From Rotaria socialis (Eukaryota > Rotifera > Eurotatoria > Philodinida > Philodinidae), in the NCBI GenBank assembly GCA_905331475.1, contig CAJNYU010003162.1, forward strand, positions 6,226 to 70,225: a DNA stretch of 64,000 nt. The letters run 5' to 3'. Shown here piece after piece: positions 22,720 through 34,819 of the stretch. The translations under genes were made by a program, and so were the position numbers. The notes beneath the pieces were generated by a model. That model made no database searches and had not been told where the DNA came from. It saw only the letters and a program-made list of their open reading frames with translations. Each line of letters opens with the position of its first letter. The first letter of the stretch is position 1.

Positions 22720-23856
22720 GATAGTATATTCTTATGTGAAAACTTTCGTCTTTTATTTCAGTTGTAATGTGTGAGTAACTGACTTTTATCCTTCTATGCA
22801 CCATTTATATATATATATATATATATAATGGCTAGTGGAACACTAATGAATGCATAGTTATTGATGTTTCTGACTCGCTGCTTGTACTTGTCATGTTTGC
22901 GCATGACAACAACTCAACAAAAAAATGTACTATTCTAATTTCTTAATGCTGTTAGACGTGGGCAATAAAACAGAAGTAACTGTATATCTTTGCATTTCGT
23001 TTTACGTGTTTTGATAGCTTTTGAGCAATAAATAAAAATCGATTAAAATATGTGAGTCTTAAACTTAGCACTACAGTGTTGTGATTTTTTACTCGATACT
23101 CTCTTTCAAATGTTAGGTGCATGAGTGTGATCACACAAATAGCAGCACTCGATTTCGCTATTAGTCAGGAAAGAGAATTGTGTTATGATACACATAATGA
23201 ATCATCAATGCAATAAAACTATATAGTATACTCATTTTTTTTTATAATGAAACCCATTTTGATGTCAGGGTTGATAAATTGATTGAATTAATCATGTGCG
23301 TTTGATCTCGGACACAGTTATATTCATGAAATTTGATAGTTTTGATGGCAATAAACTTGTTTATGCTTTTGCTCACAAAAGACTGCACTTTCGTAGAATC
23401 GTTTTGTATGGAGGGCGAAAACAGCAGTAGACCTGAGAGAGTAGATAAAAATGCAGACTATTGGTTTGCTTTAGGTTGTTAAGAGAAAATTGTATAGAAA
23501 CAAACTCATGAGAATATTATCGATGGTTGCTATTTCACAAAATGAGTGTGAAGAAAATGACTTTTCTGAAGATTTCAAATGTTCTTCTCAAACAAATCCA
23601 TACTCTCTATTATAAACATTCAGAGTTAAAGCTGTGAACTTGGTACTTATCTAAAAAAATGAGCAAGTCTTAAGCAAAAGTTTTTAAAGATCTATAATCA
23701 AAGAGATGAACTTTTGCATCGTATTCATTTGTTATTTACTTATTTCTCATATAACGATCTAGAGGGGGAAAAACTCGTTTTATTGTTCGATCATGATCAG
23801 AAACAATGAAACAATTTAGCTATTAAATATGCTAAAGTTTTAAAGCCAGATCAACT
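22720..23856. other. Intergenic, no gene seen
   Basis: Presumed upstream region of the SLC13 gene, including the (TA)n tract. No convincing frame was seen. Confidence 0.5.
22806..22827. repeat. (TA)n microsatellite
   Basis: About eleven AT units in the upstream region of the SLC13 gene. Confidence 0.9.
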
Positions 23857-24090
23857 TGAAAAACGCTGTTAGCGCAATCCCTTTGGGATTAAAAGTGTGA
23901 AACACGATGAAACTTCTTTTCTGGAATTCGTCTATTACTGTCACTGGTGATCTGTGGAGCTTCTCTATTACAGTCTGTATTATGATGTATGGAGTCCCTA
24001 GAAACCATCACAGACCGGGACAGACAAATTAATTAATTAATTAATTAATTAGCTAACTAATTAATTAATTTCTCTGTCCCTGTCTGTAGG
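23857..24090 (+). repeat. Dispersed repeat, family H copy 2
   Basis: This matches the reverse complement of 37-231, including GCTGTTAGCGCAATCCC, GTGAAACACGATGAAACTTC, the block around ATGATGTATGGAGTC and the terminal TTAATTAA tract. It is slightly longer than copy 1 because of extra bases in the middle and in the TTAA tract. Confidence 0.75.
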
Positions 24091-24480
24091 GGGGCCGGGT
24101 GTGGGTCCAAATTTCTACCCTATATACTTCCACACTCCTTTCAGATCGTGTTTCACAAAAGATAGATACGACAAGAATTTTTATTACTTGAAAACTGAAG
24201 GTCATATAATGATGGGGCTTTTCGAATGGAGCATGAATGCTTGGTTTTTTCCAGATATCCGAACAAATGCTAATATCATAAATACAAAAAAGCACATAGA
24301 GAAAATATTATGCGTATCTTCTCTTGTGACGTGTTCAGTTTTTAAAAACATCGGATATTGAGTCACTAATGGTAAGAAGAAAATGGTATAGTGAAATCTA
24401 TAAATGCAGAACAAATGGGATCGGTATCATTTCACATACTGGACGTCAATGCGATACACATGTCGTTTCCTATATATATA
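24091..24480. other. Intergenic, no gene seen
   Basis: Overlapping short frames on both strands without motifs. Confidence 0.4.
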
Positions 24481-25208
24481 TATATGTTACAGGGGAGATT
24501 GAAATGCAGGGCTACTTAAAATAGCCCTTAGGGGAAATTGAAATTTTAATCTCCCCTAGGGCAAATTAAAATTTTGATTTTTTTGGGTTCAATTTATGAG
24601 AAAAAGTAAAGACTTTGATTTCAAAACGTACTACATTCATACCTACACTAATATTAGCACCCATACACGTACCTACACCCACACCTACATGTACACGCTA
24701 CATCCATACCCACACTAATACTAGCACCCATACACGCACCTACACCCACACCTACATGTACACAGTAGTGTCAAACTTGAAACTTGAATTCAACTGAAAC
24801 TTCAAGTTTCAAGTTTCAGGTTTGACGTTATTGCTCTGACACTACTGCTTCCCCGGCACCCACATTAAGGGTACATATGTGTGTGTAGACAAGTGTATCT
24901 CCCTTCCCCGGCACCCACACCCTTGAAACTTGAAGTTTCAGTTGAATTCAAGTTCGATATGTATGAGTGTCTTTTGCGCGAATTCAGGTATTTGGAAAAG
25001 ACTGATGTGATGGAACTTGATAATTAGATGCCACTGTTAATGTAAGTGCGAATGTAGTACGTTTTGAAGCCAAAATCTTTACTTTTTCTCATAAATTGAA
25101 CTCAAAAAAAACAAAATTTTAATTTGCCCTAGGCGAGATTAAAATTTCAATTTCCTCTAAGGGCTATTTTAAATAGCCCTGCATTTCAATCTCCCCTGTA
25201 ACATATAC
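24481..25208. mobile_element. Terminal-inverted-repeat element (about 730 bp) with satellite core
   Basis: The left arm starts TATATGTTACAGGGGAGATT and the right arm ends with its reverse complement. The arms match for about 150-160 bp, through GGGCAAATTAAAATTTTG and GAGAAAAAGTAAAGA, to an inner boundary at GTAGTACGTTTTGA. The core is not coding. It has near-duplicate CACCTACACCCACACCTACA tracts, GCACCCACAC runs, and an inner inverted pair CTTGAAACTTGAATTCAACT / AGTTGAATTCAAG. It looks like a non-autonomous DNA element that has captured or grown a minisatellite core. Confidence 0.75.
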
Positions 25209-26341
25209 AACCAAGCAATAGAGAAAATCTGATCTAAACTATTAACGTGACGGTATAAACGCATGAGTTAGATATGTTTTTATATCAAAAGTATTCTTAA
25301 TCACATGGATATTTTTATTCAATTTTGTTAGTCACTGTTTTCTATGTAGAGTGAAATGAAACGGTAATTATTTGAATTTATTTGGCATTGGTATAGAACT
25401 TCAAATTAGTGTATGTATTAATTCTAGTAACCCCTTCACCATATTTATTGTGTCATTACTATGAAAATATGATACACGAGTGAATTTATAATGCAGCGAG
25501 ATAGTGGAATTTAGTATTTGTCTATCCATGTATAATAGGTGCCAGTTTTCTTATATTTTTCAAATAGTACGAATTCCGCTAGTGTATATTCACCTCGGTC
25601 CTCAGTGTTCGACCAAGCAAGTGATATATGTTACGCTTGAAAGTATTTTGAGAACAGTCTAGTCGACAAAGTTTGTGACGCTGATTACGAATCTCAGGTC
25701 ATCTTTTTGATTCGGCTACATCTACAATGTACAGGAGGCGAGAACTGAGCAAATAAGTAAAAATAACCATGATCTGTTAACACTTATGGCAATGACTAAC
25801 TTTCTCTGTCAGAATTCAAACCATTTGAGTCATAGTTTACACGATGCAGAATTTTAAGAGCTTTCAGAAAATATAAAAAATATTTTTGGACAGAATCATT
25901 CATGTCGATTATCGAGATAAAACACGAGAAAGTCGTTGTTTCTTTTTTCAGCAACAATTCTGATGATATATTGACATTATAGATTAGTACAATGTACTTC
26001 AGGCATAATTCAGCTAGTTAGTTTTGTAGAGAAGACATTTCTACATCTTTGGAGGTGTCGTCGAAATCGAACTAATGAATTACTGCAGAGACAAATTCAA
26101 AATATTAAGAGCATCATAGAAAAAAGCTTTTTTCGATCGTGTTTACACGTGGGTCACTTGTACGTCGTACAATTTCTCATGGATAAGTCAGAAAGGGCTA
26201 TCATATGAGAAATCTAAATTTTACCGATGTCGACGGATGGTCCTATCATGAACTCTCTCTTAAGATCTTTTCATTGATTCAAAAAAAAAACAATATATAT
26301 GTCTAGATTATGACAAAAAAATCAATATGATGAACATCAGA
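25209..26341. other. Intergenic, no gene seen
   Basis: AT-rich DNA downstream of the WARS1 stop with no supported frame. Confidence 0.5.
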
Positions 26342-28426
26342 TTATCCAAATTTTAATGGTCTAGGTGTCATGAATTGTTGAACTTGTTCATCAGTTATTT
26401 CTTTTCGTCGTTGTTGATGTTCGGCAATCAATTTTTGCAATACAATAACCAATTCTTTTTTTAAATCACCTGTTAATAAATCACCCGATGAATAGCTCTA
26501 CAAAAAAAAAAAGAAAGGAAATTGTTTCAAATAAACTAATCCTTCACACTTACATTTCTCAACTCTTTCAGTTTTTCATCGTCTTCCATAAAAAACTTGA
26601 GATATTGATAAGAAACATCAATGTCACAATTACCACCTGTTTGTCGATGTTCTTTCAATGTTTTACCTCCGCCGCTGTATGCATGATGATTAATCTGAAA
26701 CGAAAATGATTAATATGTAATTAAAACATTTTTTTCCTTTACTTTGTATTCGATTTCAGCAGCTGTATCAGTAAGAAAAATTGAAGAGTTAGCATCAGAT
26801 GCACTCATTTTTGATTGGGCACCTTGTAAAGCAGGAAAAAAGATTGAATGAAGTAAAGCACATTTCGGAAAATTGAGCCGAGGTGCAACATCGCGTGTCA
26901 TTCGAAAGAAAGGATCCTATTACCATAAGACAAAATTTTTCAAAGTCAAGAGAAAAAGAAATTGTATCAACCTGATCAATGGCACATGGAATGAGACATC
27001 GCAATTCTTCTTTACCACTTTCTTTGAATATGAATGGAAACGAAGAACTTACAGCGGGAGCAGCTTGAATGGCAGGAAAACCAATTTTTCCAATTGAATC
27101 ACTATCGCTTAGACCGAATATGGCTATTTTAAAAAAATAATAATAAATTGTATAAAATTTATTTAAACTCATAGAATAACAAATCCTGCAAAATCCTCCT
27201 CTATAGTAATATTTCATTATTTCCCATGTTAGAATTTTACTGATACGAAAGAAAATTGACTGGAAAATAAGAGTTAAGCATATCTATACCTTTGACTTGA
27301 TTGTATGTGACACATTTTTGAATTCGACAAATGTTCTTGTAAAAATTAGAACATTGACTAGAACAACAAAAATATAAGTAATTAAATGCCGATAAAAATA
27401 AAAAAGAATGAAGAATTTCTACGTACGCAATGTATTCAAAATCACTAAAGATGAATGTTTTTTCAACATCAAAACCACAAGCAATGATATCTTTTGCATT
27501 TTCGTGTGCTAATCGATTAGTCTCTTCTGGTGTTAAATCTTTCCAAAGAAACTTTTCATCATCTGTCATTTGAATGACTAATGGAACATTAAATACATCT
27601 TGTAACCATCTGAATTAAATTCAAAATTAGAATAAATTTCTTTCATATTTTATTTTTCTTACTTGGTCATCATAAATGGAATTAAATGCCCTAAATGCAT
27701 AGCTTCTGATGATGGACCACGTCCAGTATATAAATAGAAAGGTTTCTGCTGTTCATAAGCATTCAATATTGTTTCTAATTCTCTAAAAATAGTGAAATAA
27801 AACTAAATTTGATATACCTACTGAATAAATCAATATTTACCGATGAGAAAAGAAAATTCGACGCCGAATGAAATGATGTACCGGACGACCAATCAGCTTT
27901 TGCATTTTTTCTACCAAGTCATCGGTTAGAGGCGATGAGCCGAATCGAACTGAAATTAGGAAGAAAAAGAAAATTTTTCTTTTCGAATAATTTCTCTACT
28001 AAAACAATTTAATTTCTTTCTTGAATTTGCATTCTTTTCAAGTTCTTAGATTACTTTGGAACTACTTTTGATTTCATGTTACAAGAAAAAGTAGATTCAA
28101 AAGTCATTCATATGAAAAGATTTCGAGCACACGAATCAAATCACAAAAATTTCAAATGCATCGTGATCAATCTCATTTTTTATAAGAAAGAGAATGATAA
28201 CAGATAAATTGATTTAGCTCTGTTAAAAAACAAATGAATAATTACGTTCAAACAGTTTCAGTATTCATGCATCTTACTTACCAATTATTTTATCATAATC
28301 AATTCCCGTCATTGATTCAGCTTTTACTGTCCATGGATTCACAATATCTTCATCGGTACTGATGTCCTCTTGAATTTTCTCGTCATTTTCTTTGCCATTC
28401 ATATTTAAATTTGCTTGTCCACTCAT
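26342..28426 (-). CDS. WARS1: Tryptophanyl-tRNA synthetase, cytoplasmic
   Basis: Around nine exons read in frame from ATG 28426 to TAA 26342-26344, about 410 residues by estimate. The class I signatures are present: the HIGH-type MHLGHLIPF in [13 protein letters not shown] and the KMSKS-type [10 protein letters not shown]. Other blocks are near-identical to animal cytoplasmic [62 protein letters not shown] and [16 protein letters not shown] GGNCD. It charges tRNA-Trp in the cytosol. The N-terminus is short and acidic (about 30 residues before NPWTV) and lacks the WHEP domain of vertebrate WARS1. One intron, about 28280 to 27950, is much longer than the rest. The TDO gene starts about 1 kb away in the opposite direction. 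Confidence 0.96.
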
Positions 28427-29439
28427 TCTGCACTATCTACATATTCAATAATTGATGATAATCAGTTTTTTTCTCCTACTTACTTGATGGCAACTATTTT
28501 GATGCTTATTGTTGCGATTTTAAGGAAGTAAAAGTAAAGAAATTGTCAATATTCATCTTGAATATATAGGTGGTTCATTGTTTTGTCAGTCATGAGCAAT
28601 ATGATGACTCAAGCCTATTGAGAAAATGAAGTTCTTCCCAACTATTACTTTCACGATAGCACCTATGCATTGACTAATTAAAGTCGACGTGATTCTTTTT
28701 CATCTTTCTTTTCCCTTCATGCCATATATGTTGCCATTAACATTTTTCAGCACAGTTTTTTCCTGCTGTGTTGATTATTCATTCAAGAAAAAACGCAATT
28801 TTAACTGGACTCCTTCTTTTATGATTCAAATTCTTCTCCTTTCATTGGTTCTAAAGAGCAGAACTGACGATCGGAAGTAGCATATTTTTATTTGCAATCA
28901 TGATTAGTAATCGTTTATTACACGCTCAAATAAAAGGAATTTTTCCATCATATGACACAACAGCTTTGATAAATGTATATATATCTTTTTTTTATACTTA
29001 TCCCATATTATTGTGTTTTGTAAGCTTCTATAGAAATAACTTTCTCATATAGTTTTCTGAACCTTCACCATGTATTTTAGCTAACATTCTCTTCATATTC
29101 ATCTGATACATGTGCAATGCCAACTGCAAAGAAGTTTCAAGATACTTCTATGCTTACCAACGATCTCAATAGTTATATCTTGGAAATCGTTTTATTTCAA
29201 ACAAAATGATTTCATAGATTCTACAGTTGCTTTTCTGTCATCTATGAAATTGTTAGGAGTGATTGCGAAAATAGATTGCTTCTATAGATCTTATTTTAGT
29301 AGAAATTCACCTTTGGACTATAATGTGTGATTTCGATCCAACACGAAGTCAAATTAGCGACTTTCACTGATCAGAAAGATACTTGTTCCATAAAATGTTT
29401 ATTAATTTTTGAACATTTTTAGATAAAACAGCAACCACT
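28427..29439. promoter_or_regulatory. Shared upstream region of WARS1 and TDO genes
   Basis: About 1 kb separates two divergently transcribed tryptophan-using genes, so promoters for both probably lie here. No specific element can be identified. A 63-codon frame at 28689-28880 has no motif and is not called. Confidence 0.35.
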
Positions 29440-31735
29440 ATGTCTTGCCCTTTCATGCAACCGACTTTTGACGATATCCCGAATGATTCCAGTGATAACG
29501 ATTTAACTGGTGAATCACCAATTCATACAACAACCCAAAATGGCAACGGTAGTCATGATGAAATCGTTCAGCAACCATTAAACTATTCGACATACTTGCG
29601 CACAAATATACTATTGTCTGCACTTAAGTGTCTTAGTCATACGAATCGATCGGACAATAGCACTCCGCCTGTACACGATGAACATTTTTTTATTTTGATT
29701 CATCAAGGTAATTTAAAATAAAGCTTTATAATTAATCGATTAATACTTTCTTTAGTTTTCGAACTTTGGTTCAAACAAATTTTATTTGAAATTGATTCAG
29801 TTCGACATATTTTCGACCAAAATGATGATGCGATACCTTTTCTTTTTAACATTAACTTACGTTTAAAACGTACAGCAACAATATGGAACATGCTAATCGA
29901 TCAGTTACAATTACTTGAATCAATGACACCAATGGAATTTCTCGAATTCCGAGAATTTATTACTCCAGCAAGTGGTTTTCAAAGTTTACAATTTCGCATC
30001 ATTGAAATGAAACTCGGCTTAACTGATGCATTTCGAAGTTCATATAAAACGAACTATTTTATTCGAACAATGTTCAAAGGTGAACAAGCTAATGAACTTG
30101 AATCAGCTGTACGAGAACTGCCATTATTACGTCATGTTGAAGTAATTCATAAGATTTTTATTCTTCAAAGTAACTTAAATAAATATTATTCTGTATTACT
30201 TAGCGATGGCTAGAAAAAATCTATGACAATACATCATTCGACTTTAATGATGTATTTAAATCAGCAATACAAAATATGATCGAGCATGAAAAGGAAGAAA
30301 AAATTCGGGTATGCATGAAACTACTATAATGAAATAAAATTATGCTTCAAAGAGGTAATACACAAATAAATATTTTGTTTTTTCTTTGTAATGAATAGAA
30401 TGGTACTGATGCGGAAGCCGCCGAAGGAAATGCAAACACGACAAATGAACAATTTAAGAAGATGACAGATCCAAATGAATACCGAAAACTTTTAGACAAC
30501 AATGAACGTCGAATTAGCCAAAAAGCAATGTTATCTGCATTAATGATTTCACATTATCACCAAGAACCGTGCTTTCAACAAGCATATGAAATGCTTAGTT
30601 TGCTTATGGATATCGATGGTTTGATGGCAAGTTGGCGTTGTATGCAGAGCAATCTTATGTTTATTGTAAATATATGATGAATATTTTTCTGTTCGTAGAT
30701 AAACATGTTGTTTTGGTTCAACGTCAAATTGGTCGAAAACCAGGCACTGGTGGTACCGGTGGTTTCTCTTATCTCAAAGAAACTATCAGGTAAAGATGAA
30801 CGATTATAAATAGAGTTAATTATCGGAAAAATACTTTGAACATTTTCAACAGAAATAAAGAATGAAATGTTTTTGTCTTATGAAAATTATTGATAATTTA
30901 AAATATCAACCTTTACATACATTTAATAGATTTTTTATATCTACTTTTCTTTTAGTTTATTTCAGAATTTCTCTCTCTCTCTCTCTCTCTTTGTTATCAC
31001 ATAATGACTAAATATAGTGGAATATCCATACAATGAACAATTCCCTATAGATAATCAATAAGAGAGGAAAAATCCATTTAACAAGTTGTAATCAAGAAGC
31101 ATATAAGAAAAAGAAAATATAACATGCATATATGAAAGAAAAAGGGAAAATATCTATTCAAGCAGAAAAGAAACTAACGTGAATGACGTCACTGCCACCA
31201 TCACTCTCATTCATTGTACTTGAATAAAGTGCAGGACATAACAAGACTGAGAAGAATTTTTTTATTATTATTTCCCAATGATTCACATTCGATAGACTGA
31301 TTCAACTTTTACGTCTTTTTACATATGACTAATTGAAAAAATCCCAAATCAGAAATTGTGACATCATTTTCTGTTAGCTTTTCAAAATTCATACAATTCA
31401 ATTTCGCCAAGAATCATGAAATGAATCATGTTCTTTTTCTTTATCATAGTGACAAATATCAAGTGTTTGCTGATTTGTTCAATGTGTCTTCATATCTGAT
31501 CCCTCAAAGATTTTTACCAAAATTTGTCAATAATGCGCAAACATCAACTACAACTGCATCATCACTTGAATTACAACCTTATAGTCAACCTCCAATCATT
31601 TGTAAAAAGCAATCACGCATGCCGAAATATCAATCGAGTTCAAATCTGAATCAATATTATCAAATTGGTTTTTTCTTTCTTCTCTTTGTAACAGGATGTC
31701 TGTTTGGTATACTTTTTAGTCGATTTGCACGCTAG
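29440..31735 (+). CDS. TDO2: Tryptophan 2,3-dioxygenase with C-terminal membrane segment
   Basis: Six exons (29440-29707, 29756-30141, 30204-30308, 30399-30639, 30699-30789, 31450-31735) join in phase to 458 residues; human TDO2 has 406. Family blocks are HDEHFFILIHQVFELWFKQI (distal His region), EFREFITPASGFQSLQFRI (substrate Arg, Gly-Phe-Gln-Ser), and WRYKHVVLV, where His is the expected proximal haem ligand, then RKPGTGGTGGFSYL and DLFNVSSYLIPQRFLPK. It opens the indole ring of L-Trp to N-formylkynurenine, the first kynurenine-pathway step. Unusually, after a Ser/Gln-rich linker the last exon encodes YYQIGFFFLLFVTGCLFGIL, followed by FSRFAR and the stop. This looks like a tail anchor, whereas TDO is normally cytosolic. 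The last intron (660 nt) holds a (CT)n tract. Confidence 0.95.
30970..30990. repeat. (CT)n microsatellite in TDO intron
   Basis: About ten CT units inside the last intron of the TDO gene. Confidence 0.9.
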
Positions 31736-32276
31736 AAACCAACAGTTTTTTTGTTTTTCTCATAAGCATATTATTATTGTAAAATCTCGAAACAAAATGA
31801 TCTGAACAAGTTTTTTGTTCTCATAATCTACATCTTTTTATTTTTATTTTAAATCAGAAAATAAACTTCTACAAAAGCAAATTTACGATAATGAATTGTT
31901 GGTCACAGATTGAAATTCACTTTAAATATTCAACTATTTTGACTTGCGTTCGAATGAATTTTGTTTTGATTGTAAATGAATTCATGTTTGTCTATAAATT
32001 CAAATACAATCTTTTCAAACTATTATGATCGTCCAAGCTTTGAAAAAAAAAGAAATTTTCCACTTTCTGATTTTCTTCTGAAACAATGCAAAATGAATGT
32101 AGTAGGCAGTAAAGAATGAGAGTCTCAGTATTTTCTCATTATCTTCTCTAGACTTCATAGTTTTGAACTAAATATTTTTTTTCCAACAGATTCAGCTTTG
32201 GAGCCTCTACAAAATAAAACAGAAACGAGTGTCATGGAATAAAGATAAAATAATTGATTATAGCAATATTATGAAC
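31736..32276. other. 3' flank of TDO, no gene seen
   Basis: AT-rich DNA that probably includes the TDO 3' UTR, with an AATAAA near 31860. Confidence 0.4.
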
Positions 32277-32447
32277 CAGAGACGTGCACAGGACAGGACG
32301 GTCCTGTTGTCCTGTTGTCCTGGTGTCCTGTCCTGTCCTGGAGGACAGGATGAGACTTAGATTTTTGTCCTGTCCTGCCGCCCGCCAGGACCAAAGTAGC
32401 TAGCAGGACAGGTGAGGACAGGACAAAAAGTCTTGTCCTGTGCACAT
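32277..32447. repeat. GGACAGGAC-type minisatellite element, copy 1
   Basis: A GC-rich island in AT-rich DNA. It starts CAGAGACGTGCACAGGACAG and ends TTGTCCTGTGCAC. It consists of repeated GTCCTGTCCTG and AGGACAGGAC units, with one GCCGCCCGCCAGGACC block. A 60-codon frame here is a by-product. Confidence 0.8.
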
Positions 32448-33029
32448 GCATATCTATGTTCTACATATTGTCGTATGACACATGAAACGGTTACTGAGTG
32501 ATAAATATCGCTATAGGAATGAACTATCACATTAATTTAAATATTAGTCGAAAAAAAGTACCGAATCAGATTTAATCATCAGTGATTCAGAAATTCTTAT
32601 TCAGAATACAAAGAGAAACAACGCGAAACAGTTATTACTTATTTCTTCTAATTCTAACATTATTTTTTTCATTTTTTATGACATTTTCTTTATTTAGATT
32701 CGTCTTTTTAAATATATATTTACTATGATTCCTAATGAAATTTCTTCATCAACTCCACTAAAATCTTAAAAAATTGAACTTTTGCTTAAACATGAACCCA
32801 AAAAAATATAAAGTAATAGAAACTTAAGATATTTTTCTACTTTATTGTATTTATAAATAAGTGATAATTTAAAGTATATTTGTTGTATTTGAAAATGATA
32901 TCAAATAAATTAAGTCTAAGATTTCTAATAGTAATATTTACTTTGGTCAACAACAGCTAGAGTTTGGAGTCCAAATTTTGGGCTCATAATTAGTTTTCAG
33001 TCACTAGTAAAATCCAAATAAATCAGTAA

Positions 33030-33280
33030 CACCAACCAGGACTTTAACGCATTGTCCTGCCGACCACCAGGACTCAAAAAGTCAGCAGGACAAACCAGGA
33101 CAGGATGAGATTTAGATTTTTGGCCTGTCCTGCCGCCCGCCAGGACGAAAACTGCCAACAGGGCAAAACAGGACAGGATAAGGTTTCAATTTTTGTCCTG
33201 TCCTGCCGCCCGCCAGGACCGAGGTAGCCAGCAGAACAGGTGAGGACAGGACAAAAAATTTTGTCCTGTGCGCGTCTCTG
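33030..33280. repeat. GGACAGGAC-type minisatellite element, copy 2 (tandem units)
   Basis: About three imperfect tandem units of roughly 70 bp, each with CCTGTCCTGCCGCCCGCCAG, then a variable GAGGTAGCCAGCAGGAC segment and a GATTTAGATTTTTG spacer. It ends TTGTCCTGTGCGCGTCTCTG, which is the reverse complement of the start of copy 1. The two could therefore be the ends of one composite of about 1 kb with an AT-rich centre. Confidence 0.8.
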
Positions 33281-34819
33281 TTATGAACATGCGACATCAA
33301 CACCTTTCACAGAACCAAACACAATTCTCCTGTATTTTGACAAAGTGAACCATCTGTTTTGCAGAACGTGAAAAGCTTTTTCTTACTATAGTATGTTAAA
33401 CAATTTTCGTGACGAAACTTTATTACATAAATAAGTGTTGAATAATCGTTACTTTTTTTTCAAATTAACAAAAAAAACCCTGATATTTCTAAACTTAAGA
33501 AGAGTGACATTTATTTAACGCTATTTTATGCAATAAAGTTTCGTTGTAAAGATTCAGATAGTTCACTTTGTCAAAATCTATCTATATAAATCGATGTACG
33601 ACTACATTAATACAATAGAATCGTTTTCCATGCTCGAAAGTTGTTGATGCTGTATATTCTTAGTATTAGAATAGCAACTATTCTTCTTACTTGTATCTAT
33701 ATGATAGCCATCTGTATATGATTTTGTAGAGAACCAAAGGTTGAATCTCTTGAAAAACAAAATTCAGTCTACAACTATAAAAACTGGAGATGATAATGAA
33801 AAAAATATCGAGAACTTCATTCCTTCTCGTCCACCCGCTAGTATTCTTTTCTAGTAATTTATAAGTGATGTTTTTAAATGACGTATATCTCATAATATCA
33901 AAATGATTATCTATCAGAGAAAATTTAGTTTGATTGTTAGATCCTTTGTTTTATTTTGAGAAAAACTTTTGTTTTTTTTGCTATTCTAGATTATGAAAGT
34001 AGTTAATACAATACTGTTTTACTTCAGGATGATGTTGATCTAGTATATATCTATTCTAGTAACGATCGTTAATGAAGAAGTAATCTTCAGCAAGAAACCT
34101 GGGACTTCTCAAGTGAGAGATCACCATACGTCTAATATCTATATGTCATAACAGACTTCAGTCATTGAAGTATTGATAAGTAACCGAAACAATATTTCAC
34201 ACAATTTGCGTTATTCAGGGAAATATACGTTTCCGGCATTTTTTTTGTGTGAGATAACAAAGCATGTTTGAATTCTTGATCGTGCGATGAATTTATAAAA
34301 CGATTGGTCGAACATTTTTTTTGGTATAATTATATATCACAAAAGAACGTTTTCTCGACGTATAAAATAACTGTAATAATGATTGTAGGAATTGGTTATT
34401 CCATGAATATGTGTTTGAATTCATATTTTATTCAATATACTTTGGTTTCTCTTTTAAAAAACTGAAAAGAGAAAGTGCAGGTACCGGTACATTTCGTAAA
34501 TAAATCGAAAAAGGTTCTTTGTCTGTTGCTCCAGTTACATTTACTACTTCAAATAATGTATAAGGTAAAACAAGTACTTTTTCTTCATCTTCATTTTTAG
34601 AGCGAGAAATATATGTGTGTACGTACAACTTGCACATTAACTTTATTAACAAGAATGTCCTTGAATATAATAGTAACATCTTTATATAGAGAGAAAAACA
34701 AGAGAAGAGAAGAGAAGAGAGAGAAACAAGAGAAACAAATCCAGGTCAAAGAAGATGAAAAAGGATGGAGGATGACATATATAGAGTTTGTATGCGAGCG
34801 ACATCCTTGTAACACGTTG
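33281..34819. other. Intergenic, no gene seen
   Basis: About 1.5 kb AT-rich. Short frames at 33687-33893, 34428-34679 and 34613-34846 lack motifs; the last is a purine-rich AGAGAAGAG tract. Confidence 0.45.

Noticed and set aside
24615..24797. Thr/His-rich frame
   Set aside because: It translates the CACCTACACC satellite core of the inverted-repeat element.
30631..30720. Possible loss of the TDO haem-ligand His (VQRQIG where human has VHRMLG)
   Set aside because: With the GTATGC donor the joined sequence is WRYKHVVLVQR. The proximal His is the one after WRYK and is conserved; the VxR position is Glu in bacterial TDO.
32269..33303. Two similar minus-strand frames with repeated TRLFVLSSPVLLAT-like text, seeming to be paralogous genes
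   Set aside because: Both are translations of the GGACAGGAC minisatellite; their similarity reflects the DNA repeat.
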